Made by a program: the position numbers and the translations under genes. A stretch of DNA of 64,000 nucleotides. It comes from Bacteroidota bacterium (GTDB taxonomy: Bacteria; Bacteroidota; Bacteroidia; Chitinophagales; Chitinophagaceae). The notes under the pieces were generated by a model. The model did no database searches. It had not been told where the DNA came from and was given only the letters and a program-made list of their open reading frames with translations. This document shows positions 26,101-33,180 of the stretch, in pieces. The first letter of the stretch is position 1; each line of letters starts with the position of its first letter. The stretch lies in NCBI GenBank assembly GCA_016183765.1, contig JACPEA010000002.1:299832-363831 (forward strand), read 5' to 3'.

Positions 26101-27369
26101 TCAGTTTTGGTTGATGGTGAGTTTTCCTTTGTGTACAATACCCAGCACTTTTCCGTTCAATTCCCTTTCGAGGAATGGAGTGTTGGCCGATTTTGTTTTC
26201 AGCTGTGTGCGTAAAAGCAGGGTTTGTGCTGATCTGCTGAAGATCGTCAACTCTGCAGCAGCGCCTTCTTTGATCGGCGTTGCCGGCAGGTGAAAAAGGC
26301 TGCGGGCCTGCAATGAGAACAGGCGTACGAGTTGATCTGCCGGTAATTCAGGTAACAGGTGATTCACTACGGCAAAACTGGTTTCCAGACCGGTCATGCC
26401 GTTTTTGGCGTATTCAAATTCACAGGTCTTGTTGTCCCAATCCTGGGGAATATGGTGCGATGCGATACAATCCACCACACCATTCACCACGGCTTCGCGC
26501 AAAGCCAGCATATCTTCTCTGGTGCGTAAAGGTGGGTTCACTTTCAGGTTGGTATCGTAGGATTGCATGTCTTCATCACAGAAGAACAGGTGGTAAGGCG
26601 TAACACTGCAGCTGATGTCCAGACCTTCTTTTTTGGCTGCCTCAATGAAACGCATTCCGTTCCTGGTTGAAACGCCGGTGATATGCAGTCTTGATTGCGT
26701 ATACCGCAACAGGTCAATATCTCTTTTGATGATCACTTCTTCTGCCAACGCCGGTATACCGGGAAGTCCGAGGCGGGTTGAGATCACACCTTCGTTGATC
26801 AGTCCGCCTGCACCAATGCTTTTATCCAGTGGCACCTGCACCAGTGTGCCATCAAAGGCTTTCACATATTGCAGGGCTTTTACAAACAACCCGGGTGACT
26901 GCACAGGTAAAATACCATCTGAAAAAGCAGCGGCACCGCTTTGTTTCATATCGTACATCTCCGCCAGGTCCTTGCCCTCCGTTCCGCGGGTAATGGCGCC
27001 GAGTGGCTGGATAGTAACCGGTAAGGATCTTGATTTCTGGCAGATATATTCCACCTGCGATTTACTGTCTACCACCGGTAAGGTATTCGGCAGTACAAAA
27101 ACCCGGGTAAATCCACCCGCTGCTGCTGCTGCCGCACCTGTTTCCAGGGTTTCCTTGTATTCGTAGCCCGGGTCACAAAAATGGGCGAAGATATCTACCC
27201 ATCCCTGCGATACCAGGGCGCCGGCGGCGTCGATGATCTCATCAGCGGTATCGGTAATATTCGGAGCGATTTTACTGATCTGTTCTCCATTGATCAAAAT
27301 ATCGGTAACCTGTCCATGATAAGGCGAACCCGGATCGGCAATAACCGCCTGCTTTACAAGTATCTTCAT
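26101..27369 (-). CDS. pyrC: Dihydroorotase-like amidohydrolase, probable non-catalytic PyrC homologue
   Basis: 422 residues with the whole class I dihydroorotase layout (GWVDIFAHFCDPGYEYKETL, PNTLPVVDSK, CSVTPYHLFFCDEDM, TNLKVNPPLRTREDMLALRE). Key residues are changed. The usual HxH of DxHxHxR is F61-A-H63 and its Arg is Cys65; the usual H(I/L)xH pair is H229-I-T-G232; the usual Asp of ATDHAPH is His305. The binuclear metal site therefore looks lost. Similar degenerate PyrC proteins are, from memory, common in this lineage, and pseudo-DHOases stabilise PyrB in some proteobacteria. The family call is firm; catalysis is doubtful. It is the last coding unit before the tRNA region and is read away from it. 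Confidence 0.8.
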   Translation of the reverse strand: MKILVKQAVIADPGSPYHGQVTDILINGEQISKIAPNITDTADEIIDAAGALVSQGWVDIFAHFCDPGYEYKETLETGAAAAAAGGFTRVFVLPNTLPVVDSKSQVEYICQKSRSLPVTIQPLGAITRGTEGKDLAEMYDMKQSGAAAFSDGILPVQSPGLFVKALQYVKAFDGTLVQVPLDKSIGAGGLINEGVISTRLGLPGIPALAEEVIIKRDIDLLRYTQSRLHITGVSTRNGMRFIEAAKKEGLDISCSVTPYHLFFCDEDMQSYDTNLKVNPPLRTREDMLALREAVVNGVVDCIASHHIPQDWDNKTCEFEYAKNGMTGLETSFAVVNHLLPELPADQLVRLFSLQARSLFHLPATPIKEGAAAELTIFSRSAQTLLLRTQLKTKSANTPFLERELNGKVLGIVHKGKLTINQN

Positions 27370-27421
27370 GTAGCGGTGGGAAAATTTTCTGCAATATAAC
27401 CTGAATTTTTCTTTTACCCCC

Positions 27422-27430
27422 TATATTTGC
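27422..27430 (+). promoter_or_regulatory. -7 box for the tRNA-fragment/GIY-YIG/tRNA-Pro unit
   Basis: TATATTTGC is an exact match to the TAnnTTTG element. It lies about 50 bp upstream of the tRNA 5'-half copy, and no other obvious promoter is seen before the intact tRNA at 27814. A single transcript covering the fragment, the endonuclease gene and the tRNA is therefore plausible. Confidence 0.55.
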
Positions 27431-27476
27431 AACCCATTTACTGGTTGCTGGATACTGGATATTAGCAATTAAATGG

Positions 27477-27507
27477 TTTTCGGGACGTAGCGCAGCCCGG
27501 TAGCGCA
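27477..27507 (+). pseudogene. Extra copy of the 5' half of tRNA-Pro
   Basis: 31 nt identical to 27810-27840: a TTTT followed by the first 27 bases of the tRNA (acceptor 5' strand, D arm, base 26). The identity stops exactly where the anticodon stem begins. Instead of an anticodon arm there follows a perfect 7-bp hairpin (TCCCGCC, GTTA loop, GGCGGGA; 27508-27525). No T arm or acceptor 3' strand follows, so this is not a working tRNA. Confidence 0.85.
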
Positions 27508-27813
27508 TCCCGCCGTTAGGCGGGAGGGGGCGAAAAAAGCTCATTGAAAGAGAAAGATAACATGGATTTTGTGGTCTACATATTATTCAGTGATCATCTT
27601 CAAAAGTATTATGTTGGTCAGACTGGAGATCTGGAGAAGCGAATAGAGAATCATAATCTTGGGAAATCCGCCTTTACAGCAACAGGCATTCCCTGGAAGC
27701 TAGTACATATTTTTGCTTGTAGTAACAGATCGGAAGCCATTAAATTGGAGAGTTCGATTAAGAAAAGAGGAATTAAGCGGTACTTACAGGATAAACACAT
27801 TCTGTAATTTTTT
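27481..27813 (+). mobile_element. Putative 333-bp GIY-YIG element inserted at tRNA-Pro
   Basis: The segment consists of the 27-nt tRNA 5' half, a 7-bp hairpin, a short purine-rich leader, an 81-codon GIY-YIG gene and a 6-bp spacer, and it ends exactly where the intact tRNA begins. The direct repeats are 333 bp apart. The layout is that expected if an element carrying the 5' half of its target had integrated inside tRNA-Pro and rebuilt the gene. No recombinase other than the GIY-YIG protein is present. That the element is mobile is inference. Confidence 0.5.
27562..27807 (+). CDS. Small GIY-YIG nuclease-family protein
   Basis: 81 residues from the ATG at 27562 (MDFVVYILFSDHLQKYYVGQ); an in-frame TTG at 27544 would add six polar residues. 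GIY-YIG motifs: VYI near residue 5, YYVGQT near 17, Arg in LEKRIENHN, and the catalytic Glu in EAIKLESSIKKRG. Single-domain members of this URI/UvrC-N-terminus family are abundant in Bacteroidota and of unclear function. The purine-rich stretch GAGAAAGA just upstream may serve ribosome binding. The stop lies 6 bp before an intact tRNA-Pro, and a copy of the tRNA 5' half lies 54 bp before the start. This arrangement hints at a homing-type relationship with the tRNA. Confidence 0.88.
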   Translation: MDFVVYILFSDHLQKYYVGQTGDLEKRIENHNLGKSAFTATGIPWKLVHIFACSNRSEAIKLESSIKKRGIKRYLQDKHIL

Positions 27814-27887
27814 CGGGACGTAGCGCAGCCCGGTAGCGCACACGTCTGGGGGGCGTGGGGTCGCAAGTTCAAATCTTGTCGTCCCGA
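27814..27887 (+). tRNA. tRNA-Pro (anticodon GGG)
   Basis: A complete cloverleaf: acceptor stem CGGGACG pairs with CGTCCCG; D arm GCGC/GCGC; anticodon stem CACGT/GCGTG with loop CTGGGGG (anticodon GGG, reading CCC and CCU); T arm GCAAG-TTCAAAT-CTTGT; discriminator A. The 3' CCA is not encoded, as is usual in this phylum. A strong terminator follows at once. Confidence 0.96.
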
Positions 27888-27894
27888 CAAGTAG

Positions 27895-27925
27895 GCCTCG
27901 TGGATTTTATCCACGAGGCTTTTTT
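27895..27925 (+). terminator. Intrinsic terminator after tRNA-Pro
   Basis: A perfect 10-bp stem (GCCTCGTGGA with TCCACGAGGC), 5-nt loop TTTTA, then six T. It begins 7 bp downstream of the tRNA. Confidence 0.92.
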
Positions 27926-27951
27926 ATGGAGTGTTGTTTCTGGCGGGACAT

Positions 27952-27979
27952 AAAAAAGCCATCTTTTCAGGGATGGCTC
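27952..27979 (-). terminator. Intrinsic terminator after ndk
   Basis: On the minus strand: stem GCCATC/GATGGC with an 8-nt loop, followed by TTTTTT. It lies about 30 bp after the ndk stop. It faces the tRNA terminator, so the two convergent units are separated. Confidence 0.75.
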
Positions 27980-28006
27980 TTTCATTCATCAGTATAGTTG
28001 TTCCAA

Positions 28007-28423
28007 TCAGAACCTTTCCAGTTTGGAGAAAAAGAAATCTCCTTCGATCACAGCGTTCTCATCGCTGTCACTTCCGTGTACGGCGTTCTCACCTACAGAA
28101 GAAGCGAATTTTTTACGGATGGTACCTTCTTCTGCCTGGGCAGGATTGGTGGCACCGATCAGTTTACGGAAATCAGCTACGGCATTTTCCTTTTCCAGGA
28201 TAGCGGCTACAATGGGGCCGCTGCTCATGAATGCAACCAGTTCACCGTAAAAAGGTCTTTCTTTATGTATCTCGTAAAACAGACCAGCCTGCTCCTGGGT
28301 CAAACGGGTCCATTTCATCGCTTTTACGGTAAAACCCGCTTTGATGATCTGGTCTAAAATAGCGCCGGTATATCCTTTCTGGGTGGCATCCGGCTTGATC
28401 ATGGTAAATGTTCTGTTACTCAT
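28007..28423 (-). CDS. ndk: Nucleoside diphosphate kinase
   Basis: 138 residues. Moves the gamma phosphate between nucleoside di- and triphosphates through a phospho-His intermediate. Signatures: [20 protein letters not shown] (Lys of the nucleotide site), [40 protein letters not shown] and the active-site segment [13 protein letters not shown], which holds the catalytic His. Normal length. A -7 box lies about 25 bp upstream on the minus strand. Confidence 0.98.
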   Translation of the reverse strand: MSNRTFTMIKPDATQKGYTGAILDQIIKAGFTVKAMKWTRLTQEQAGLFYEIHKERPFYGELVAFMSSGPIVAAILEKENAVADFRKLIGATNPAQAEEGTIRKKFASSVGENAVHGSDSDENAVIEGDFFFSKLERF

Positions 28424-28445
28424 ATAGTTTGTAAAATTTCGGGCG

Positions 28446-28453
28446 CAAAAGTA
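28446..28453 (-). promoter_or_regulatory. -7 box for ndk
   Basis: Minus-strand TACTTTTG fits TAnnTTTG, 23 bp upstream of the ndk start. Confidence 0.5.
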
Positions 28454-28557
28454 AGCATTCGGCTGTCGTTTTGAGGATAATAAGGGTTGTTTTTTGTTAA
28501 AGTGCTACAAATTGATTTGATAGAATAGCCCGGAAACCCCAATTTTGCCGGCATTAT

Positions 28558-29565
28558 ATGCTTCCGATCGATCAGTTTTACCCCCAGCTCAATACCCCTG
28601 CCAGGGTAGTGGTTACCATGCACCAGAAGCCTGACGGCGATGCCATGGGATCCGCCCTCGGACTCTACCATTTTCTCATAGCCATGGGGCATGAGGTTAC
28701 CGTGATATCACCCACCAACTGGGCCAATTTCCTTGACTGGATGCCAGGGGTGGATACCGTGATCGATTTTGAACAGCAGCGGGAAAAAGCCCTGGGCATC
28801 ATCCAGGCAGCCCATGTGATCTTCTGCCTCGACTTCAATGTACTGCACCGTACCAAGAACATGGAACAGCCGCTGCTGGACGCCAGTTGTACCAAGATCC
28901 TGATAGACCACCACGAACAACCGCAGGAAGAAGCATTTACCTATGGCATCAGCAATACCGCCAAAAGCTCTACCTGTGAAATGGTGTATGACTTCATCGT
29001 TGATTCAGGTAATCTCGATAAATTATCTCTGCCTGCAGCAGAATGCCTGTATACCGGTGTGATGACCGATACCGGTTCTTTCCGTTTTCCGGCCACTTCC
29101 GCAGGGGTACACCGTATGGTGGCCACTTTGAAGGACCTGGGACTGAAACATACCAGGGTGCATGATAATATTTACGATAACTTTCTCGAGAACCGTCTCC
29201 GCTTCATCGGTTACGCCCTGGTGAACAGAATGGAAGTTATGTATGAATATAACACGGCTTTGATGTATATTACCCGCTCGGATCTGCAGCGATTTAATAT
29301 TAAAACAGGGGATACTGAAGGTCTGGTCAATTACCTGTTGACGATACAGGGCATCCGTTTCGGGGCGCTGGTGATCGACAGGGATGGGGAGCGCAAATGG
29401 AGCTTCCGCAGCAAGGGCGCTTTTGATGTGAACAGGTTTGCCCGGGAACATTTCAATGGTGGCGGACACGTGAATGCCGCCGGTGGAGGCAGTTACGACA
29501 GCCTGGATGCCAATGTGGCCCGGTTTAAAGAAGTGATCAAAGAATATCAACATCAACTACAATAA
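28558..29565 (+). CDS. nrnA: Bifunctional oligoribonuclease/PAP phosphatase NrnA (DHH family)
   Basis: 335 residues. Degrades 2-5-mer RNA and can dephosphorylate pAp. DHH domain with VVTMHQKPDGDAMGSALGLY (metal ligands H, D, D), FCLDFNVLHR and the DHH motif ILIDHHEQPQEE; the C-terminal DHHA1 domain carries REHFNGGGHVNAAGGGSYD. The start is the first Met of the conserved region (MLPIDQFYPQLNTPARVVVT). The gene for an FKBP-type lipoprotein follows 6 bp later. Confidence 0.94.
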   Translation: MLPIDQFYPQLNTPARVVVTMHQKPDGDAMGSALGLYHFLIAMGHEVTVISPTNWANFLDWMPGVDTVIDFEQQREKALGIIQAAHVIFCLDFNVLHRTKNMEQPLLDASCTKILIDHHEQPQEEAFTYGISNTAKSSTCEMVYDFIVDSGNLDKLSLPAAECLYTGVMTDTGSFRFPATSAGVHRMVATLKDLGLKHTRVHDNIYDNFLENRLRFIGYALVNRMEVMYEYNTALMYITRSDLQRFNIKTGDTEGLVNYLLTIQGIRFGALVIDRDGERKWSFRSKGAFDVNRFAREHFNGGGHVNAAGGGSYDSLDANVARFKEVIKEYQHQLQ

Positions 29566-29571
29566 AAACAA

Positions 29572-30501
29572 ATGATGAGAACAACCAGCACGCTGTTACT
29601 AGCGATCGTATTGCTTGCAAGCTGCAATCAATTCCAGAAAACCCCATCCGGTCTTTCTTATAAGATCACCAGTGGCGGCAGTAAAGACAAATTGAAACAT
29701 GGCCAGTTTGTGAAATTCAATATTGAATATAAGGTTCCGCCAAAAGATTCTGTCCTGACCTCTTCTTATGGTCATGTACCCGCTTACTTAGTGATAGATA
29801 CCTCTCGTCCCAGCAAACACAGTTTCCTTGAGATCATCACCAAATGTGCCGTTGGCGACAAGATCGAATTCAGCATGAGCGTGGATACCCTGAAAAAACT
29901 GGGTATGCTCGAGTACAACAATATCTTCCATGCAAGGGATATGATCAAGGGACGTGTTGAGATCCTGAAAGCATTCGACAAACAGGAACTGGCTTCAGCC
30001 GACCTGGCAAAAGAACAGGATCTGGAGAAACAAAAAGAGATCAAGGAACTGCAGGAATTCACCGCAAAAAAAGGCATCAAGACCGTATCTACCCCTTCAG
30101 GTGTGCTGGTTGAGATCCAAACACCCGGTGATGCCCAGTTCAAAGCCGATTCTGGCAAACAGGTATCCCTGATGTACAAAGGAACTTTCCTGAACGGTAA
30201 GGAATTCGATTCTAACATGGACAAAAATTCACCCAATAACCAGCCTTTGCAGGTGGTGGTAGGTACCCAGGGGGTGATTCCAGGTATGGACGAAGCGCTG
30301 CGTTTGTTCAGCAAAGGAGCCAAGGGTAAGATGTACATCCCTGCTATGCTGGCATATGGTCAGAACGGACAGCCTCCGGTTATTCCTCAATATTCCAACC
30401 TCGTGTTCGAAATTGAAATGCTGGATGTGACCACACCTGCACCCCAACCTGCACAACCTGCAGGTCCACAGGGTCAGCCGCAGCAGCCGCAGAGAAAATA
30501 A
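29572..30501 (+). CDS. FKBP-type peptidyl-prolyl cis-trans isomerase, lipoprotein
   Basis: 309 residues. Lipobox at the end of MMRTTSTLLLAIVLLASC (lipidated Cys 18). A C-terminal FKBP domain spans about residues 195-287 (VSLMYKGTFLNGKEFDSNMD, GVIPGMDEALRLFSKGAKGK, YIPAMLAYGQ). The N-terminal 130 residues (LKHGQFVKFNIEYKVPPKDS, KCAVGDKIEFSMSVDTLKKL) look like a second, degenerate FKBP unit. A Pro/Gln-rich tail closes the chain. Folds exported proteins at the envelope. Ends in front of a strong two-way terminator. Confidence 0.92.
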   Translation: MMRTTSTLLLAIVLLASCNQFQKTPSGLSYKITSGGSKDKLKHGQFVKFNIEYKVPPKDSVLTSSYGHVPAYLVIDTSRPSKHSFLEIITKCAVGDKIEFSMSVDTLKKLGMLEYNNIFHARDMIKGRVEILKAFDKQELASADLAKEQDLEKQKEIKELQEFTAKKGIKTVSTPSGVLVEIQTPGDAQFKADSGKQVSLMYKGTFLNGKEFDSNMDKNSPNNQPLQVVVGTQGVIPGMDEALRLFSKGAKGKMYIPAMLAYGQNGQPPVIPQYSNLVFEIEMLDVTTPAPQPAQPAGPQGQPQQPQRK

Positions 30502-30523
30502 CCAGGTCTACTGAAATCATAAC

Positions 30524-30552
30524 ACAAAGGCTCCGGATCCCGGAGCCTTTGT
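30524..30552. terminator. Bidirectional terminator between FKBP and folP
   Basis: A perfect 13-bp stem (ACAAAGGCTCCGG with CCGGAGCCTTTGT) and a 3-nt loop, 22 bp after the FKBP stop and 23 bp from the convergent folP stop. The U-tracts are short (TTTGT / TTTGTG) in both directions. Confidence 0.7.
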
Positions 30553-30575
30553 CATTGTATACGGATGGAATATGA

Positions 30576-31400
30576 CTACAAAAGATGTTGGGTCAATTCG
30601 ATGGCTTCTGCCGCTGCTTTCACATCATGGACCCGGAGAATGGCTGCGCCTTTTAATAGTCCGGCTGTGTTCAGCACTGTAGTGCCGTTCAATGCCTCAT
30701 CGGGGGTAATGCCCAGGGTCTTATAAATGGATGATTTGCGGGAAACCCCCAGCAGTAAAGGCTTTTCAAGCATGGAAAATACTTCCAGTTTCTTCAGTAT
30801 CTCAAAATTCTGGGCAATGGTCTTGCTGAAGCCGAAGCCTGGGTCAATGATCAGGTCTGTGATCCCGATATCGATGCAGGCCTGTTTTCTTTCAATAAAA
30901 TAATCCAGCACTTCTTTGGTGATATCGACCCCGGCATCCGATTGATGCATGGTGTCTGCACTGCCTTTTACGTGCATGCAAACATAAGGAACCCGCAATG
31001 CTGCCACAGCAGCAAGCATCCTGTTATCGAAACTGCCACCGCTGATATCGTTTACGATTGCCACGCCTGCCTCAACAGACGCTTTTGCTACCTCCGAAAA
31101 ATAAGTGTCTATTGAAAGAAAACTTTCCGGAAACCGCTGGCAAATGGCTTCAATCACCGGTAATACCCTTGCCATTTCCTCTGCAGCCGTAAGGGTCTGG
31201 CTTCCGGGCCGGGTGCTTTGTCCGCCGATATCCAGGATCCGGGCACCTTCGGCCAACATGGTCTCGGCAATGCGCAGGGTACTGTCTACCGTGAACCGGC
31301 GGCTTTCCGGATAAAAAGAATCGGGTGTTATATTGATGATGCCCATCACAACCGGCCGGGATATTTCCAGTAATCTTCCTTTACAATTCAGCGTGTACAT
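30576..31400 (-). CDS. folP: Dihydropteroate synthase
   Basis: 274 residues from the ATG at 31400 (MYTLNCKGRLLEISRPVVMG). Extension to 31490 would run into the divergent gene. Joins 6-hydroxymethyl-dihydropterin diphosphate and 4-aminobenzoate in folate synthesis. Signatures: VVMGIINITPDSFYPESR, AEGARILDIGGQSTRPGSQT (DPHPS signature 2), LSIDTYFSEVA, IVNDISGG, DLIIDPGFGFSKT, LLGVSRKSSIY and the C-terminal ILRVHDVKA. All substrate and diphosphate contacts are present. Divergent from the DUF1599 gene, 69 bp between starts. Confidence 0.97.
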   Translation of the reverse strand: MYTLNCKGRLLEISRPVVMGIINITPDSFYPESRRFTVDSTLRIAETMLAEGARILDIGGQSTRPGSQTLTAAEEMARVLPVIEAICQRFPESFLSIDTYFSEVAKASVEAGVAIVNDISGGSFDNRMLAAVAALRVPYVCMHVKGSADTMHQSDAGVDITKEVLDYFIERKQACIDIGITDLIIDPGFGFSKTIAQNFEILKKLEVFSMLEKPLLLGVSRKSSIYKTLGITPDEALNGTTVLNTAGLLKGAAILRVHDVKAAAEAIELTQHLL

Positions 31401-31469
31401 ACAGCGGGATTCATTTATCTTGCAGTCGGTCAAAGGTATTACCAAAGCGACGATAAATTGCGCAAAAAA

Positions 31470-32015
31470 ATGAGCAGAACGAATGTACAATACGATGAGG
31501 CGGTAAACCAGTGTAAGGATATCTTTATTAAGAAGACCCAGGATTATGGCACGGCCTGGCGGGTACTGCGTACCATTTCGGTGGTTGACCAGATCTTTAT
31601 CAAGGCGCTCCGCATTCGTACCATACAGGACCTGAATACACAGAAAGTAGGGGATGATATCCCTTCAGAATTCAAGGGCATCCTGAATTATGCGGTCATT
31701 GGCCTGATGCAGCTGGAACTGGGCAATCCCCAGGTAGAGGAACTGCCCGTTGAAAAAGTGGATGAGTTATACCGGAAGAACATCGAACTGGCCAAAAATA
31801 CCATGCTTGATAAGAACCATGATTATGGTGAAGCCTGGCGCGAAATGAGCCAGCAGAGTTTTGCCGACCTGATCCTGATGAAGCTCATGCGCATCAAACA
31901 GATCCTGGCCAATGATGGCAAGACCCTGATCAGTGAAGGGATCGATGCCAATTATGTGGACATCATCAATTACGCCGTTTTTGCACTCATATTGATCGCT
32001 GAAGGAAAACATTAA
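31470..32015 (+). CDS. DUF1599 domain protein
   Basis: 181 residues from the ATG at 31470; a TTG at 31458 would add four residues. Two similar halves: YDEAVNQCKDIFIKKTQDYG with TAWRVLRTISVVDQIFIKAL, and YRKNIELAKNTMLDKNHDYG with EAWREMSQQSFADLILMKLM. An internal duplication is thus clear. The family (PF07659) is common in Bacteroidota, often beside folP and a DoxX-like gene as here. The repeated KxxDYG...AW pattern recalls nucleotide-modification associated proteins; no activity is established. The next gene follows 5 bp later. Confidence 0.85.
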   Translation: MSRTNVQYDEAVNQCKDIFIKKTQDYGTAWRVLRTISVVDQIFIKALRIRTIQDLNTQKVGDDIPSEFKGILNYAVIGLMQLELGNPQVEELPVEKVDELYRKNIELAKNTMLDKNHDYGEAWREMSQQSFADLILMKLMRIKQILANDGKTLISEGIDANYVDIINYAVFALILIAEGKH

Positions 32016-32020
32016 TCCCC

Positions 32021-33127
32021 ATGAAGACATTTCTGCTGCTCATTCGCTGGATCGTAGGCCTGTTGTTTATTTTCTCCGGACTGGTGAAAGCCAATGACCC
32101 CCTGGGCCTGAGTTATAAGATGCAGGAATTCTTTGAAGTATGGGGCCTGCATTTCCTGAACGATTATACCCTGGCTTTTGCGCTCCTGATGAACCTCTTC
32201 GAGATCGTTGCCGGCGTGGCCGTTATCATTGGCTGGCGGATGAAACTCTTCAGTTGGCTGCTGTTGCTGCTGATCATTTTCTTCACATTCCTTACCGGTT
32301 ACGCCTTGTTCTCCGGAAAAATCAAGACCTGTGGCTGTTTCGGTGATTGTTTACCGTTGACGCCGGCCCAGTCCTTCGGAAAGGATATTTTCCTGCTATT
32401 GCTGATCCTGATCCTGTTCTTCAGCGCTAAAAAGATCAAACCGGCGGTTAAACCGATCGGTGCAATGGTGTTGTTATTATTGGCTACGGTTGGCGTGGGA
32501 TATGGCCAGTATCATGTACTGCAGCACCTGCCCATAGTGGATTGTTTGCCCTATAAAAAAGGCAATAATTTGCTGGAACAGATGAAGACCCCGGCCAATG
32601 CCATACCCGACAGCTTCTCCATTGTTTTTACCTACAAACACAAGGGCAAATTGCTGGAATTCGACCAGGCCAATTTCCCTGCGGATTTTGATTCTACCTA
32701 TGAATATGTTGACCGGAAAGACCAACTGATCAAAAAGGGGAATGGCTTACAGGCAAAGATCACTGATTTCTCCCTGCAAACATTATCAGGCAATGATACT
32801 ACCGCCGCCGTATTGGGTACAGAAGCAAAGTACCTGCTGTTGCTGGTAAAGGATTTTACCCATTCAGCCGACTGGCTCTCCGGTTTTGACCAGGTGAAAG
32901 AAGCTGCCCAAAAGAAGAACCTGCCGGTACTGATCGTAACTGCCGATGCCGACGGAGTGCAGGCCAGCCTTCCCAACAGCATCATCCTGAAATGTGATGC
33001 TACCGTACTGAAGACCTTCGCCCGCGTAAACCCAACTTACGTCCTCATGCAAGGCGCTACCGTACTATCCAAAACCAGCTACGTCGACCAAGCCCAACTA
33101 CTATCCCAAATCACCCCCAAACCCTGA
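32021..33127 (+). CDS. BT_3928-family protein: DoxX-like membrane domain plus soluble thioredoxin-like region
   Basis: 368 residues. Residues 1-140 hold four membrane helices of DoxX type (LLLIRWIVGLLFIFSGLVKA, FALLMNLFEIVAGVAVIIGW, LLLLLIIFFTFLTGYALFSG, DIFLLLLILILFFSAKKIKP) with a CGCFGDC motif between helices 3 and 4 at about residues 103-109. A fifth helix leads to an exported region of about 200 residues resembling a thioredoxin fold (YLLLLVKDFTHSADWLSGFD, LPVLIVTADADGV) without CxxC. Often found next to DUF1599 and folP. Possibly a redox or quinone-linked role. The last 40 codons have unusually C-rich, G-poor codon choice. Confidence 0.82.
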   Translation: MKTFLLLIRWIVGLLFIFSGLVKANDPLGLSYKMQEFFEVWGLHFLNDYTLAFALLMNLFEIVAGVAVIIGWRMKLFSWLLLLLIIFFTFLTGYALFSGKIKTCGCFGDCLPLTPAQSFGKDIFLLLLILILFFSAKKIKPAVKPIGAMVLLLLATVGVGYGQYHVLQHLPIVDCLPYKKGNNLLEQMKTPANAIPDSFSIVFTYKHKGKLLEFDQANFPADFDSTYEYVDRKDQLIKKGNGLQAKITDFSLQTLSGNDTTAAVLGTEAKYLLLLVKDFTHSADWLSGFDQVKEAAQKKNLPVLIVTADADGVQASLPNSIILKCDATVLKTFARVNPTYVLMQGATVLSKTSYVDQAQLLSQITPKP

Positions 33128-33180
33128 TCAAAAAAAACATTCACTCATTCTATCATCCACTCATTCACTCATTAACCCAT
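33061..33180 (+). promoter_or_regulatory. C-rich, G-poor tract across a gene junction (possible Rho-utilisation site)
   Basis: 120 nt with 45 C and only 6 G on the plus strand, running from the last codons of the BT_3928-type gene through the 51-bp gap to the start of the permease gene. The gap repeats CACTCATT-like words. Unstructured C>G RNA of this size resembles bacterial rut sites. No intrinsic terminator is seen between the two genes. Confidence 0.35.

Noticed and set aside
27481-27560. A second tRNA gene at the left copy of the tRNA 5' half
   Set aside because: Only bases 1-27 match; the next 18 bases form a 7-bp hairpin with a 4-nt loop that cannot serve as an anticodon arm, and no T arm or acceptor 3' strand follows.
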